Notes under the pieces: model-generated | The model's database searches: none | Seen by the model: only the letters and a program-made list of their open reading frames with translations | What the model was told of the DNA's origin: nothing | NCBI RefSeq assembly: GCF_001949145.1 | Contig: NW_019091375.1 | Span: 2,393,983-2,453,982, forward strand | Length of the DNA stretch: 60,000 nt | Source: Acanthaster planci | Lineage: Eukaryota; Echinodermata; Asteroidea; Valvatida; Acanthasteridae | Direction: 5' to 3' | Shown here: positions 1 through 10,536 of the stretch, piece after piece | How the letters are laid out: every line of letters begins with the position of its first letter | Numbering within the stretch: position 1 is the stretch's first letter | Position numbers and translations under genes: made by a program

Positions 1-289
1 ACCCTAAAGCTTTCCAGAATCGTAAATTTTCCGATGTATGGTGCCTTGAAAAACCCGGCCCGAACTATTCAATGCTGACCACGGATGGCGCCTTTTTGAA
101 AAACGAAGGCAGCGCTTTGTACGTGGATTTCAAGGTACCCTACAGGTGCTCTGTATACGTTGTACCATCCAATATACCATACTGTAGCGCTGGTAAAGAA
201 TGCAACTCGGGCGCAACTCACTGTTTTGGTCACGAAACCTCTGTTTTATTGCTGTCGCGTACACCACAATGTGCTCTTCAGACCAGCTC

Positions 290-430
290 TTAACATGGCG
301 CCTGTCGGCAGGGACTGCACATGCGCGAGGCGGGAAAACCGCGGGCCGTTTGCATACCAGCGCGGGCAGCCAGCCAACTCCATGCGGGTCCGGGCTGGCG
401 CCCCCACCGGCCGGACCCGCCGGCGCTACA
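290..430. other. GC-rich, CpG-rich patch with short inverted repeat
   Basis: A locally GC- and CpG-rich block in otherwise AT-rich DNA. GCGGGTCCGG at 384-393 is repeated exactly in inverted form as CCGGACCCGC at 411-420, so a 10-bp stem with a 17-base loop is possible. It could be a promoter-associated CpG patch or a repeat fragment. The open frames across it resemble no protein I know. Confidence 0.4.
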
Positions 431-829
431 ATACAATATGCATGTTCTGTATGGGCGCATGTTCACTAGCAAAGTGCGTTCGCAACTTATGCTAAGCAAT
501 ACTGTGACATGAATTATGCATCAACGCTCGAAGCACTGCCTTCCTTTTTCAAAATTGCACCGCCCGTGGTCAGCATTTATTTGCGTGTAGTTTCGTTGTG
601 AAAATTGAAGTAAACTGCGGGCGACTTTTAGTTTGGCCTTTTTTTCTTTCAATTATTTTGTAATTACATTTACTGTTTTCATTTTGGGAACTTTTTTGAG
701 CATATTGTTTTCAAATGTTGGTTATTTCTTTTTAAAAAATTATTTCTGTTATAAATCTTTTACAGTTTATTTTGTGTTTTATCATTTACATTTTGATATG
801 AAAATGTTCGCCAGCGACTATTTATTTTT

Positions 830-980
830 GGTGAAATTGATTTTTGTGACATATAACTGTTATTTCTTTTAATTGAATTTTTCAATAATTTGTTTCTCAG
901 ATTTTTTGGTGAAATTGATTTTTGTGACATATAACTGTTATTTCTTTTAATTGAATGTTTCAATAATTTGTTTCTCAGAT
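830..980. repeat. 78-bp tandem duplication, two copies
   Basis: The block starting GGTGAAATTGATTTTTGTG at 830 recurs at 908, giving a period of 78 bases. I see a single substitution (AATTTTTCAA against AATGTTTCAA) over about 73 aligned bases. The near identity implies a recent local duplication. Short open frames on both strands across it are a by-product of the AT-rich sequence. Confidence 0.9.
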
Positions 981-2392
981 GGTTTTTTATGTTTGTTTTG
1001 TGTTTTATTACTTAGATTTTTGAATAAGAAGAGTTTGTTTGCTGGTAATTGTTTATTTTTGTTAATAAAATTAATTTTGGCTGTTTTGGCCGCCCATATT
1101 TATTGGTTCTTGTTTGTAGCCTGTTTGGTCAACACTTCCAATTAAGTTCTTAATTTTTGCCAAATCAACACAAAGACACTTCTCATTCCGTCTGGACTTG
1201 ACTGAGAAGCAAGGTTCATACTGTTTTACATACACAAGAAATATCAATACCTATGTTTACGACATCACTTTCGAAAAATGTCTTAAAGTCGTTGTTGATT
1301 TTATAGGCCTATGGTTTTTCAAGAATATCAACTCTAAGTGTGCAAACGTTTGTAATTTGACACATGGTGACTTAATTATAACTTCATTATTTTTGGTAAT
1401 TTTGCATCTATGGCTTTGCCTTGCCCATTGATCATTGTCAATTTGGCCAACTAAGGCCAAATGCTGCAATCGCGCATGCGCGTTGATGAAAGCAACTGAC
1501 TTCTGTTTGTATCATATTTTTGAGCGAAACTTGACCTTCTCGCAAGGGGGTCTTGCTTAAGGCAACTTTGATGAAGACACGTGCATCCAAAAGGACTCAA
1601 GTCAAGTATAAAAATGTGAAGAAATTGAGCTGTTATTTATCTGTTTTCTAACAGAAACTTTTTTTTTGGTGTTCGTACGATTGTAAAATAAATACACTCA
1701 CCACAAACACATGTACTACAAAAGACTTTTAGCAATTGTATTTATAGACCGCCCCGGTGTCAACCGTAATCAGAGGCCATTTGATTCCAAGTTTCATCCC
1801 GTTGGAATAATTATTAGAATCTATTTTGAGTGGTTGAATTATACTAAATATTGGACACACAAACAGAATTCTACAATGCGAGTTTAATTTTCAAGCAAAA
1901 AAATTAGGCCTTTGTTATTGACGGGTCGTGTGCATGATCACTACAAGCCAAATATTTCTTACAATTGTCACCAATTCTTATTCTATTATTTGATTGGTAA
2001 TTTAAAAGCGGCATCTTATTTTATTTTTTAAGTTTATTTTTAGATTTTGGAAAATTTGAGGGGTGTGTTTGTTGTTACTCAGGTCTCCTTCTACATACGT
2101 TTTTAACCAAAGATTCAACTATCATGATACTAGATTTCAAGCGGCATCAAAAACATTCGCTAGCAAAATAAACTGAAAGTGCATTGTTGACTGTTTCCAG
2201 AAACCTCTAAGACGATTTCTAATTTGCAATTAAAGTAAAACATAATTGAGACAAGAGCTTGCCTGAAACAGAACAGTTTCGTAACTGCTTATTAGGTATG
2301 CTCTCATCCCATTCCAACACAAACGTATAAATCTTAGTACTCCCGTTGTGTTGTTTTTGTTGTTTAAGAAAACGGTATTTTTCCTACCACAG

Positions 2393-2537
2393 TCAAGTGT
2401 TCAACCCCGAGGCCGTTGGGAATGGAAGACTATACCATCACCAATGCACAAATCTCAGCGTCCAGTAATTACTACACAGGATGCTGTCATGCCCATTATG
2501 CACGGCTCAATAGACTTATCCGATGGTCACCATTAAG
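2393..2537 (+). CDS. Discoidin gene exon: first third of domain
   Basis: Acceptor TTCCTACCACAG before 2393, donor AAG/GTAGGTA after 2537. It encodes KCSTPRPLGMEDYTITNAQI and continues with the SASS motif and WSPL. 145 bp; it starts with two bases of a split codon and ends with two. Confidence 0.85.
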
Positions 2538-5500
2538 GTAGGTATCAAAACCCTCGGGGCAGCCAAGCCCCAAAACGAAGACTGTTGTCACCACGTGGAG
2601 ATTCTAACGCAGTTCCAAGTCATGCCTGAACCTGTGTGACTGTTTTATGGTTGCTATTACATCCCTTGGGTCCCCTCTAACTATATTCCATTATGCTGCT
2701 GTGGAAGTACAAGTGATACCAGGTCACAACCCAAACAGCCTGACCAAGTCATTTTTTTTCTCGAAAACTACAGCATTCTGGGTGGAAATATTTTACCGAC
2801 TCATTGAGACGTTTATGTACTTTCTTTCAAGTAGGACATTTCAGGATTATGTGGTAGTCCGATTTTCGAGGGTTTACCAACGGCTTACACCACCTTTAAT
2901 TAAACCTCTTGTTCTGATTAAGTTAAATCCCCATAATTCACGGTCCAAGTCTTTAAGACACCCACTCCGAATCCTGGGTGTCCGAGTGACCACATCTAAA
3001 ATCCGCATGAGAATAGTTGTATGTATAAAAATGCTGCATGATGAAAAAGATGCTTAATATGGGACAGATATGAAATGCACGGAGATCTTTATGGACCAGT
3101 TTCTTAATTAATATGCAAATTGTATGTACAAGAACTCAAAACGAGGCTGCGAGGAACTTCGAGCTGTTGGCGAACATGGTGAAGCATTGCTCAGCGCCGT
3201 TTTGTAGCGATCACCGTATACGAACGAAGAAATTAGCTTTCATTGATTCCCAAAGAACAAGATCCTGCAGAAAAAGTGGATTGTTCAATTTAGATCAAAT
3301 GAGACTACTAAGGTAGTTTGTGACTTCCAAACGACTTCCTTGGGCGGTTAAAATGTTTGTGTAAAAATCGAAATCTCAGGCCCTACACGTTATTACTTTG
3401 GGTTCAGTTCGATTGATCCTGTCTTTTCCTTTCTCCATAATTGATAGCGCTCAGCAGAATGAAATAACGTCTGTAATTTTCAAATTAGAAACTCTACAAT
3501 TCTGAAATTGGAAAAGAAATAGCCCAGTCATTAAAGGTACCCCGCTGAATGACAAAAAAGGTTCCAACTGCTAAATCGTGGTGAAAACCGGCCCTTTAGA
3601 CCTGGACACAAACGGTGCGTGCACGCAACGTCAACAAATGTCCCAGATAAAATCCCGTTACTAAACAGCTTAATCTTCAGATTATGAATGAAATTAAGCT
3701 TCTGAAAAATACTTGTAGCCTTTACCAAGTTGTTGCTCTTCACTGCTTTGGGGCCCTTTTTGACTTACAAACCCGAAGGTTATCTCCAGAACCACAGTCA
3801 TCGTCGCACGCGAGTCCCCAAGAGCCTTGCTTTTAGTTGAAGTGAATACAATTTGCAAAAATATTAAGAAAGGTCCATGAATGGCAGGTTAAGCCAAATA
3901 AGTTGAAGGGGCCAGTTGAAAAAATACAGGTGTACACATTTCAACGTCGATTTCTCTGAGCTTCCGCACTTTTTTATATTTGTTTACGGCAAATCTTGTT
4001 AAATCTTCTGCCTCTCTGAAATATTCTGCCAAGGCGCATTAATTCCTTCAATGGAAGCAATTGCAAAATACGCTGTGTCTGAAACAGCCAGTGTCAGCGA
4101 GTGCAACAATTGCTCACTTCCTCAGCCACCCTAAAGAATTTTAACCCGTCTTCTTCATTCGTATTTCGTCACTCTGAAATTTTAATTACAACGATTCCGG
4201 AAAACATTTGATTCTCACCAATTAGAAAGGTGGACAGGGGTATCCAAGTACACCCCATCTCCCTTTTGCTCTACGCCCTTTTATAAGTCTGTCTCGAAAC
4301 GGTCTGATTGGTATTTATTCTTTTGAGGCACTCTGTCTTCACTTGAACGTCTGTTAGAAGAGTGTTGTGGTTTCATTTTGCCCTTATCCCGTTCTGTGTA
4401 GTGGTGACTCTTATCCCTGGATCGAGGTGGACCTTATGGAGAGAACAGTAGTGTCCGGTGCCAGTACGCAGGGAAGTCCGTTCGACTACTGGTACGTTAA
4501 GAAGTACAAAGTGGCATACCAGAGGCAACCCTCGTCTGAGCGCGTATACGTGACAGATGGAAAGGGACACGTCGCGGTATGTGTAAACTGCAATTAATTA
4601 CAGATGTCGACGGCCATATACATCTACGTTGTGGACAGGAAGGAGTTTCCTTACACCCCCATCTGATAGCAACTTTATCTTTATGCACCCAACAATTACA
4701 TTATGTTAAAAGGGGGGTGTTCTGTTGGAGCCAATTGATTTTTCATTGTAATTCGCTAGGCTCATATGCATGAAAAATACATTATTTTGCGGAGACTCAA
4801 ATATCACAAATGCAAAAGGAGGCATTTGCAAATCAGAATGTTTTTAATAAAGTCCTGATCTTAGGCTATGGATCTGTACACCACGCAAAGGCCTTATAAT
4901 CCAACCTATAAAGTACCTCTGCCGATGCTGAATACCCTAGTTTAGTCGCCTTTGAGGTAGGGATTTCCCCTTGGCTGGTATAAGTTTCACCAGAGCCAGC
5001 CTCTTGCTAAGTCCCATAGGAATACGTATTAATCTCTCTGCCACGTGGCCCTTATGGGATTATTTATACAAAGGCTGCCTTGGCCAGCCAGGGTCTTTCG
5101 TATATCAATTGTCGGTCTCTCTGGTGTGTCTCTGAGCTGTCCCGACAGCTGTCTGAGTTGTTTCACGTTATGTCGTAAAAAAAATCTATAATTTATCAAA
5201 GAGAGCTTCATTACTAAAAGAAATAGAGTGATCTTCTTGAGATATTGGGAACATACAAGATGCACTCACCGCAAAGTGCTAGACCTGAAGTGTTCAGGCT
5301 TGGCTGAATGACTCTATTTATAGAGGTACACGTACTTGATACGGGTCACATGACGAAAAGAGGCGGGAAGCGGGCCCAAGCCCCATGACTATGTAAGAGG
5401 CGCGGGAAATACCAGTTTTCTCATAGTCAAATCTAATAAATTAGTTTTTCATGCTACTTCGCTTCGCTCCTACGCATGAAAAACAGTTTATTTCTTAAAC

Positions 5501-8500
5501 AGTCAAAGATCATAACTGTAAAAAGAGACATATTTGCGAATCGGAATGTTTTTTAATAAAGCCTGGGAAAGGGGGTCATCACAAGGCGGCCCCCAAATGA
5601 AGATTGCCAAAGAACACATGGCGGCAAAATAGAGTGAACTGGCCTTCAGAATTGTTATTTACCTTGAAAAAGGCGATCAGAAGAACGGAGGATCTGCCTA
5701 ACTGCACCATATTGGAGAAAATAAATTCTTGATCTCTGAGTGTCGAGACGCAAGTTCTTTCCAGGCTGCTTCTTCGGCTACCTGGACTCGTTTTCTTTGC
5801 CCTATTGAAAGATCTTCCGAACCGGACCTGCCTTTTCCTCATGCTACACGACAGTCCATCCAGCTTTACCACTGTCAGCAGTCTTATGTTTTTGTTTTTG
5901 TTTTGTTTCCAGTCCTTCATGAGGCCTTCTCCTGTCTTGACGATCACTATATTGTCAAAATAAACCACAGGCTGCTAGCAGAATTCGTATTGAACTGTGT
6001 TTCCTGGCGTATTCAGAACTTAAGCCACTAGCTCGCTCTTGATTACTTTCAGATCTTGGTCCTCTGATTTTCATTTGAAATACGTTTAAACTTATCAAAA
6101 TAAATCTTGAATTCAAATAGAGCTTCAGTACTAAAAGAACTAGATTGATCTTGTTGAGACACTATGGACATACAAAATGCACTCAGCAAAACGTTTTGGA
6201 CCTGAAGTGTTCAAGCTTGACTGGATGACTCTGTTTATAATGGTACAGTTCGTGAGGTTTTAATGAATGGATACAGGTCATATAATGGAAAGAGGCGGGA
6301 AGACACGCCCAAACACCATGACTAAGAGGCACTTGAAAAAAAAACAGTAGTATCATCGTCATATCGAGTTAAACTAACTTTCCTTCCTAAACCCTTGTAC
6401 AATAAAAAGCAAGCAAACAACCCTAAAAAGAGCAATTTATTTTCGTGCATCCCACAGCCGTGCGAGGGGATTCTGCCCCCCACCACCTAAGAACTTGGCT
6501 GTGCCCGGCCTTAGTTTTTTTTTTTTTTTTTTTTTTTTTTGACTCTTGGTATGCATGTACAGACACCAATTATTTGAAACGTGAAGCTTGAGCTCAATCG
6601 GACTTACATGTTTTGTTGTTACGGTCATTTGAAGTTTATGGCTACATACGTGTCAGTACGTGGGTATTGGGCAATGCAGTGGAAAAAAAAGTCTACATTT
6701 TTTGTTTTTTTCTCTTGGGAAATGTGCTCCATGCGACAACGGAATATTTAACTTTTGCAAAGTGATGTCAAGATGATCACAGAAACTTATTCCAAAATTT
6801 ATGAAGTTTCGACTCCTAACAAATGCATTGTGGGATATTGGGAAACAACTTGTGGGGGGACGTAGCGTATCTCTGTTGCTGATAGCATCTGGAGGATGCA
6901 CTGCAACCCGTAGTAGTGGGAGAGGGGCAGTCTGGACCAGTTTGACCTTTGACCGAGAAAGAGAAAAACATGTCACATGAATATGGATAGTAATACTATG
7001 ACAGTGATATGAATAACAGTCCCACCCGAGTTAGCTTGTGAATGTTTTAGCAAGCTCTCGGACTGGCACTGAGCATACAGTGTTTATCAATATAACTGTT
7101 AGGTAAGGGCAAAACCCGGTACATGAATTTACATCTCCCAACGCAAAAATACATCTTGAAATATTGGAAATATTCATCCTAGTACAAGCACTGGATTGTT
7201 CAAAATCCGTTGACGACAGTTGACCTTGTGAGGTTCAGCAACAGTGCTACCCTCCAATATGCCCAATCTCTATATGCACTATTGTTACCTAGCACATCCC
7301 CCAAATATATGAAAAGAATTCATTCCTCAGAGTCAACGAAACAATGACCAACACAAAGTAGGGGAGGGTTCTCTCCCTCAATTATCTTGCTTCTATACCC
7401 AGCAAGAAATCAGACTGAGGGGTACCCCCCAACATGTCCAATTCCTATACACATTCCAGACTATTGTTACTTGACACNAGGGGGGGTTTCTCTCCTTCTC
7501 ATACCTTGCTGCATATGATCCAGGCAGGAAAGCCTTCATTAATGTTGGGTAATCTTTAGGACAAAGGGCTGTGCACGGGGCTGTGTAGTGGGGGTAATCT
7601 CTCGGACAATGGACTGCACGTGGCGTCGGGGAATACCGTGTTAATGATTTGACAATGGCTTGGCTTGGCTTGGCCAATGAACGAGAGAGGGCATGAGCTA
7701 ATGGTCCTGCGTTGGAATTAAGGAGTCAATCTGATCATGTACATAGCCAGGGCGCAGCGAACACTTGCTGCACTGCACCTGTTTCAAAATTATAAGCCCC
7801 TTATGATCAAATTTTTGCTGTTAATCTGCACCCTGAAAATGTTGTGCACTGCAATATAGGAAGTTCAATAATCATTCCATCGTTGGTGCTTGGTATGATC
7901 TGACAACAACATCTAATTTAATGCTTGTGCAATTACTTTTATTAGGCTGTGTACCCAAAGTGTTCATGTGCAGTTATTACCCTTAGCAAACGCTTCCTTC
8001 TGGACTTATTTTGGGAATAAATAGTCAAGTTGTTCAAAAGATTTTGTTTTATTTGAGTTATTTTTTATTAACTAAGGAATTTACATAACAAGGTATTTTA
8101 TATGACTTCATAATCACTTCTTGTGATGAAACAACGCATTTTGTTTTTCGTGAACTTAACTGTCCTATGGTGGTCAACTTGTTGTTGGCCAGTCTTAGCC
8201 AAATTCGCACAAAAAGTTTGAAAACTGGTTTCGAGTGAAAAAAATTAAATATTAAAACAGTGCATATATAAGGGAGAAGTGCATGGAAATCTTTTTTTAA
8301 ATTCATGACGGCAGAGGTAAATCCGATGTTATACATGATTTGTTTCTATTTCCTGGTCAATGCAATAAGTTGTAGTTAATTATTTAGTCAAATTATTTCT
8401 GTGACATCACTCCTTTGTTCAAAGTGTAGTTATTTTTTACGAAACTACAACAAACTTTAGAATTGGACATTCTAATTTTTGAGATCTTACAAATCCTATA

Positions 8501-9146
8501 CACTGCCTTTAATACCGTATAGATTCCCTCCTTCCAGTGATATGTCATTTATTCGCACAGGCTCATGGACAGTCCCAGTTCACTTTGTCCCAGTGTTCCC
8601 CGCCAAAAAAATGATTGTTCAGCTATACATGGTCGTGTGTAATTAAATAACATATCGTTGGAAAGAGGGAACCTGTGGCTTTACTGTGCTAGTAGTCATT
8701 TCGGTGTGAAACTAACACAATCTCCACAAAATTGAAAATAAATGTTGTTGCTTTTTTATACGCTTTGTATAGTCTACAATGAATGTGTGACATTAGGTAC
8801 TTCTACCACTGTGATAGCTGACTGAAATAGATTTAGGCAATGCACGCAGTCTGTGGTTTCGCTGCAAACATGTCATTTGGCGTATATGAATTTGCCTTGC
8901 ACTGTTACCCTTTACATTTGATTTTTTTAAAGGACGCCTATTGTACAAAATGACAATTTCACCTGAAAATAATGTTGTATTTATTGGGTTTTGTTGCAGA
9001 CATTCACTGGTAACACTAATCGCCACGCTCCGGTCACTAACCTGTTTGATGAGAGTGTGGTGGCCACGTCGGTGCGCATCGAGCCTACCAGTTGGAATGG
9101 TTGGATTGGACTCCGGTTTGAGTTGCTTGGGTGTCCTCGTGATTAA
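2393..9146 (+). CDS. Discoidin (F5/8 type C) domain protein, 5' end not found
   Basis: Three plus-strand exons, 2393-2537, 4402-4576 and 9000-9146, join in phase (1 to 2, 2 to 0, then phase 0) into one complete discoidin domain of about 155 residues ending in TAA at 9144-9146. Family marks in order: an opening Cys followed by PLGMEDYTITNAQISASS, then WSPLSGDSYPWIEVDLMER with TQG, and finally TSVRIEPTSWNGWIGLRFEL ending in LLGC just before the stop. The first and last cysteines are the pair that normally closes this fold. Discoidin domains are extracellular modules that bind carbohydrate, phospholipid or protein. The stop directly after the domain points to a small secreted lectin-like protein or to the C-terminal domain of a longer one. 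The missing upstream exon must end in phase 1. Function beyond the domain is not assigned. Confidence 0.85.
3176..3312 (+). pseudogene. Decayed THAP zinc-finger fragment
   Basis: MVKHCSAPFCSDHRIRTKK from the ATG at 3176 matches the start of a THAP domain (Met-Val plus a C-x4-C pair). The expected continuation lies in another frame: EISFH, a stop (TGA) where Arg is usual, then FPKNKILQKKWIVQF, which carries the FPK signature and the invariant Trp. One frameshift and one in-frame stop therefore break it. The rest of the zinc ligands and the AVPTIF box are not seen. THAP domains occur in P-element-type transposases and in host DNA-binding proteins; a transposon fossil is the simplest reading. 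It lies in intron DNA of the discoidin gene, on the same strand. Confidence 0.65.
4402..4576 (+). CDS. Discoidin gene exon: middle of domain
   Basis: Acceptor TTCTGTGTAG before 4402, donor GCG/GTATGTG after 4576, 175 bp. It encodes GDSYPWIEVDLMERTVVSG with ASTQG and YWYVKKYKVAYQ, the central strands of the F5/8C fold. The first base completes a Ser codon begun in the previous exon; the exon ends in phase 0. Confidence 0.88.
4737..6345. repeat. Diverged tandem duplication of a ~0.7-0.9 kb segment
   Basis: Two sub-blocks occur twice in the same order. One carries a TTTTTCAT...GCATGAAAAA hairpin and ends in AATAAAG (4737-4857 and 5443-5567). The other begins AGCTTCA and contains CCTGAAGTGTTCA and AGAGGCGGGAAG (5204-5405 and 6119-6334). 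The middles differ. Read on the minus strand, the second block has a TATA-like core (TATAAATA in one copy, TTATAAACA in the other), and only the first copy keeps a splice-donor-like GGTGAGTGC. It could be a duplicated promoter/first-exon region or part of a mobile element. No protein was recognised. Confidence 0.6.
7253..7530 (+). repeat. Dispersed repeat, copy 1 (inverted copy near 26.0 kb)
   Basis: The segment 7391-7477, containing TATACCCAGCAAGAAAT and CTATACACATTCCAGACTATT, is closely matched in reverse complement at 25996-26078. The preceding part (CACATCCCCCAAATATATGAAA, CAATGACCAACACA) also has an inverted counterpart there. Within this copy the pattern is partly repeated twice (about 7253-7390 and 7430-7530). 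A single ambiguous base (n) lies at 7478. No coding capacity was seen. Confidence 0.75.
9000..9146 (+). CDS. Discoidin gene terminal exon
   Basis: Acceptor TTTTGTTGCAG before 9000. It encodes TFTGNTNRHAPVTNLF, then SVRIEPTSWNGWIGLRFELL, GCPRD and TAA at 9144-9146: the C-terminal strands and closing Cys of the F5/8C domain. The long intron before it (4577-8999) holds the duplicated segment and the dispersed repeat but no recognised exon. Confidence 0.88.
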   Translation, partial: TFTGNTNRHAPVTNLFDESVVATSVRIEPTSWNGWIGLRFELLGCPRD

Positions 9147-10485
9147 TTCAGAACTAATTTGCAGCCCCGACAAATACAAATTAAGATTATTTTGATTTCC
9201 AGCAGACAATGATATTTGACGAGGTTGCAATTGATGATACTCAATGTATATCACAGAGAAGCAATACACTGATCACTTATATATTCCTCTGAATAATTTA
9301 TTCCTACTCTGTTATGTACATGTATACACACAATTTCTGTGTGTGTCAGCTTGTGTAACGTTACCGCACACGATGCTGTGTTCGTCCCGTGTTTTAACTC
9401 AAACCACGATGGATTGACCTTGCGGTAGTCCAGACTATTCTACTGTAGTTGTACATTCCTGAAGTATCCTGTATGATATCGTTATTTCTAGCTGTCTGAA
9501 AGTTTCTTGTAAGATTAAATAATGCTAAAATGTGTATTTGAAAAAACTCACGTAGTAGAAAGAAATTTTGGGAAGAGTTGTAAATTATAAAAGACGGGCT
9601 CTAGTGGGCAAAGTCAGAAGGAGACTAAAGGAGGGAAAGAGACGCGCATGCGCACCAAGAGAGGATATGGAATTCAATTCTACCGTGGGCGTGTTCTAAG
9701 AAGTCGTTGACTTATTTACTTTTCCACTATTTCAGTTAGTGATGACGAGTTGTCTGCGCAACGACACTTGTAAAAAAATTCGTTCAGACCAAGTGAAGTG
9801 CAATGCTGAATTTTGTTCCGGAAGAGACAGTTTGTGAACTGAACCCAGTTCCAGTTTGGAGTAGCAAAGTTCCCGTATTTGCAAGGGTCATCACGCCCTC
9901 GCCATTTCGTCTCGAGCCCGGTCATTCTTATTGAACGTGGTCTTTGTTCCCATTCCAGCTCATTTTTGCACCTTCAAGGAATAAACTGTTTTTCGCCATC
10001 TATAGAGTCCATCATTCTTTGCTGTAGTGTGTACCAAGCTCTAGGTCCGTTAGATCATCTTGTTTATATAGGATTTTTTGTCTTGATTCCTTATCCTTAT
10101 CATTGTAAACTAGTTCCAATTACCTTTTTTTCGTTTTCTGTTACTTGCTAAGCGTAACATTCTCCTTAAATCATAATTTTTATTTGTTCGTTAAATCAGT
10201 ATGATCGTGTTTGACTTCTTTACTGCATTGAGCAAGAAGGACTTTCTTTTTGTCAAATATTTTCAATTTTCTTTTGATTTGCGCAATATGCGGGACAGGC
10301 ATGCCGTTTCATGGCTTTTAAGTTTTATGGCTTTTTACTGATAAAAAAACCCTTGCAACTTTGGATCTTCATCAAACTTACACCACCAATGGATCCTTGT
10401 GATTAGATGTGTCTATAGAAACGACGTCATGGTGACGTCATTGAAAGATTTCTTAATATTCGGTTTAAAATGGGTGGGTGGGCGG

Positions 10486-10536
10486 CTGGTTGGTTGGTTG
10501 GTTGGTTGGTTGGTTGGTTGGTTGGTTGGTTGGTTG
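10486..10536. repeat. TTGG tetranucleotide microsatellite
   Basis: About twelve consecutive TTGG/GGTT units, preceded by a short GGGT-rich stretch (TGGGTGGGTGGGCGGC). The unit is uninterrupted to the eye. Confidence 0.95.

Larger units (their letters stand above)
1..2392. other. No gene recognised upstream of the discoidin exons
   Basis: No convincing coding exon was found here. The open frames are short and AT-biased, without recognisable domains. The 5' exon(s) of the discoidin gene, which should supply a signal peptide and end with one base of a split codon, may lie here or off the left edge. The stretch holds a GC-rich patch (about 290-430) with a perfect 10-bp inverted repeat, and a 78-bp tandem duplication at 830-980. 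Confidence 0.5.

Noticed and set aside
1-10. ACCCTAA at the left edge as telomeric repeat
   Set aside because: A single unit only; no array follows.
2647-3057. 136-codon plus-strand open frame in the discoidin gene's first intron
   Set aside because: No recognisable domain, and it is not needed to join the two discoidin exons, which are in phase.
8793-9269. 158-codon minus-strand open frame
   Set aside because: It is the antisense shadow of the discoidin terminal exon at 9000-9146.
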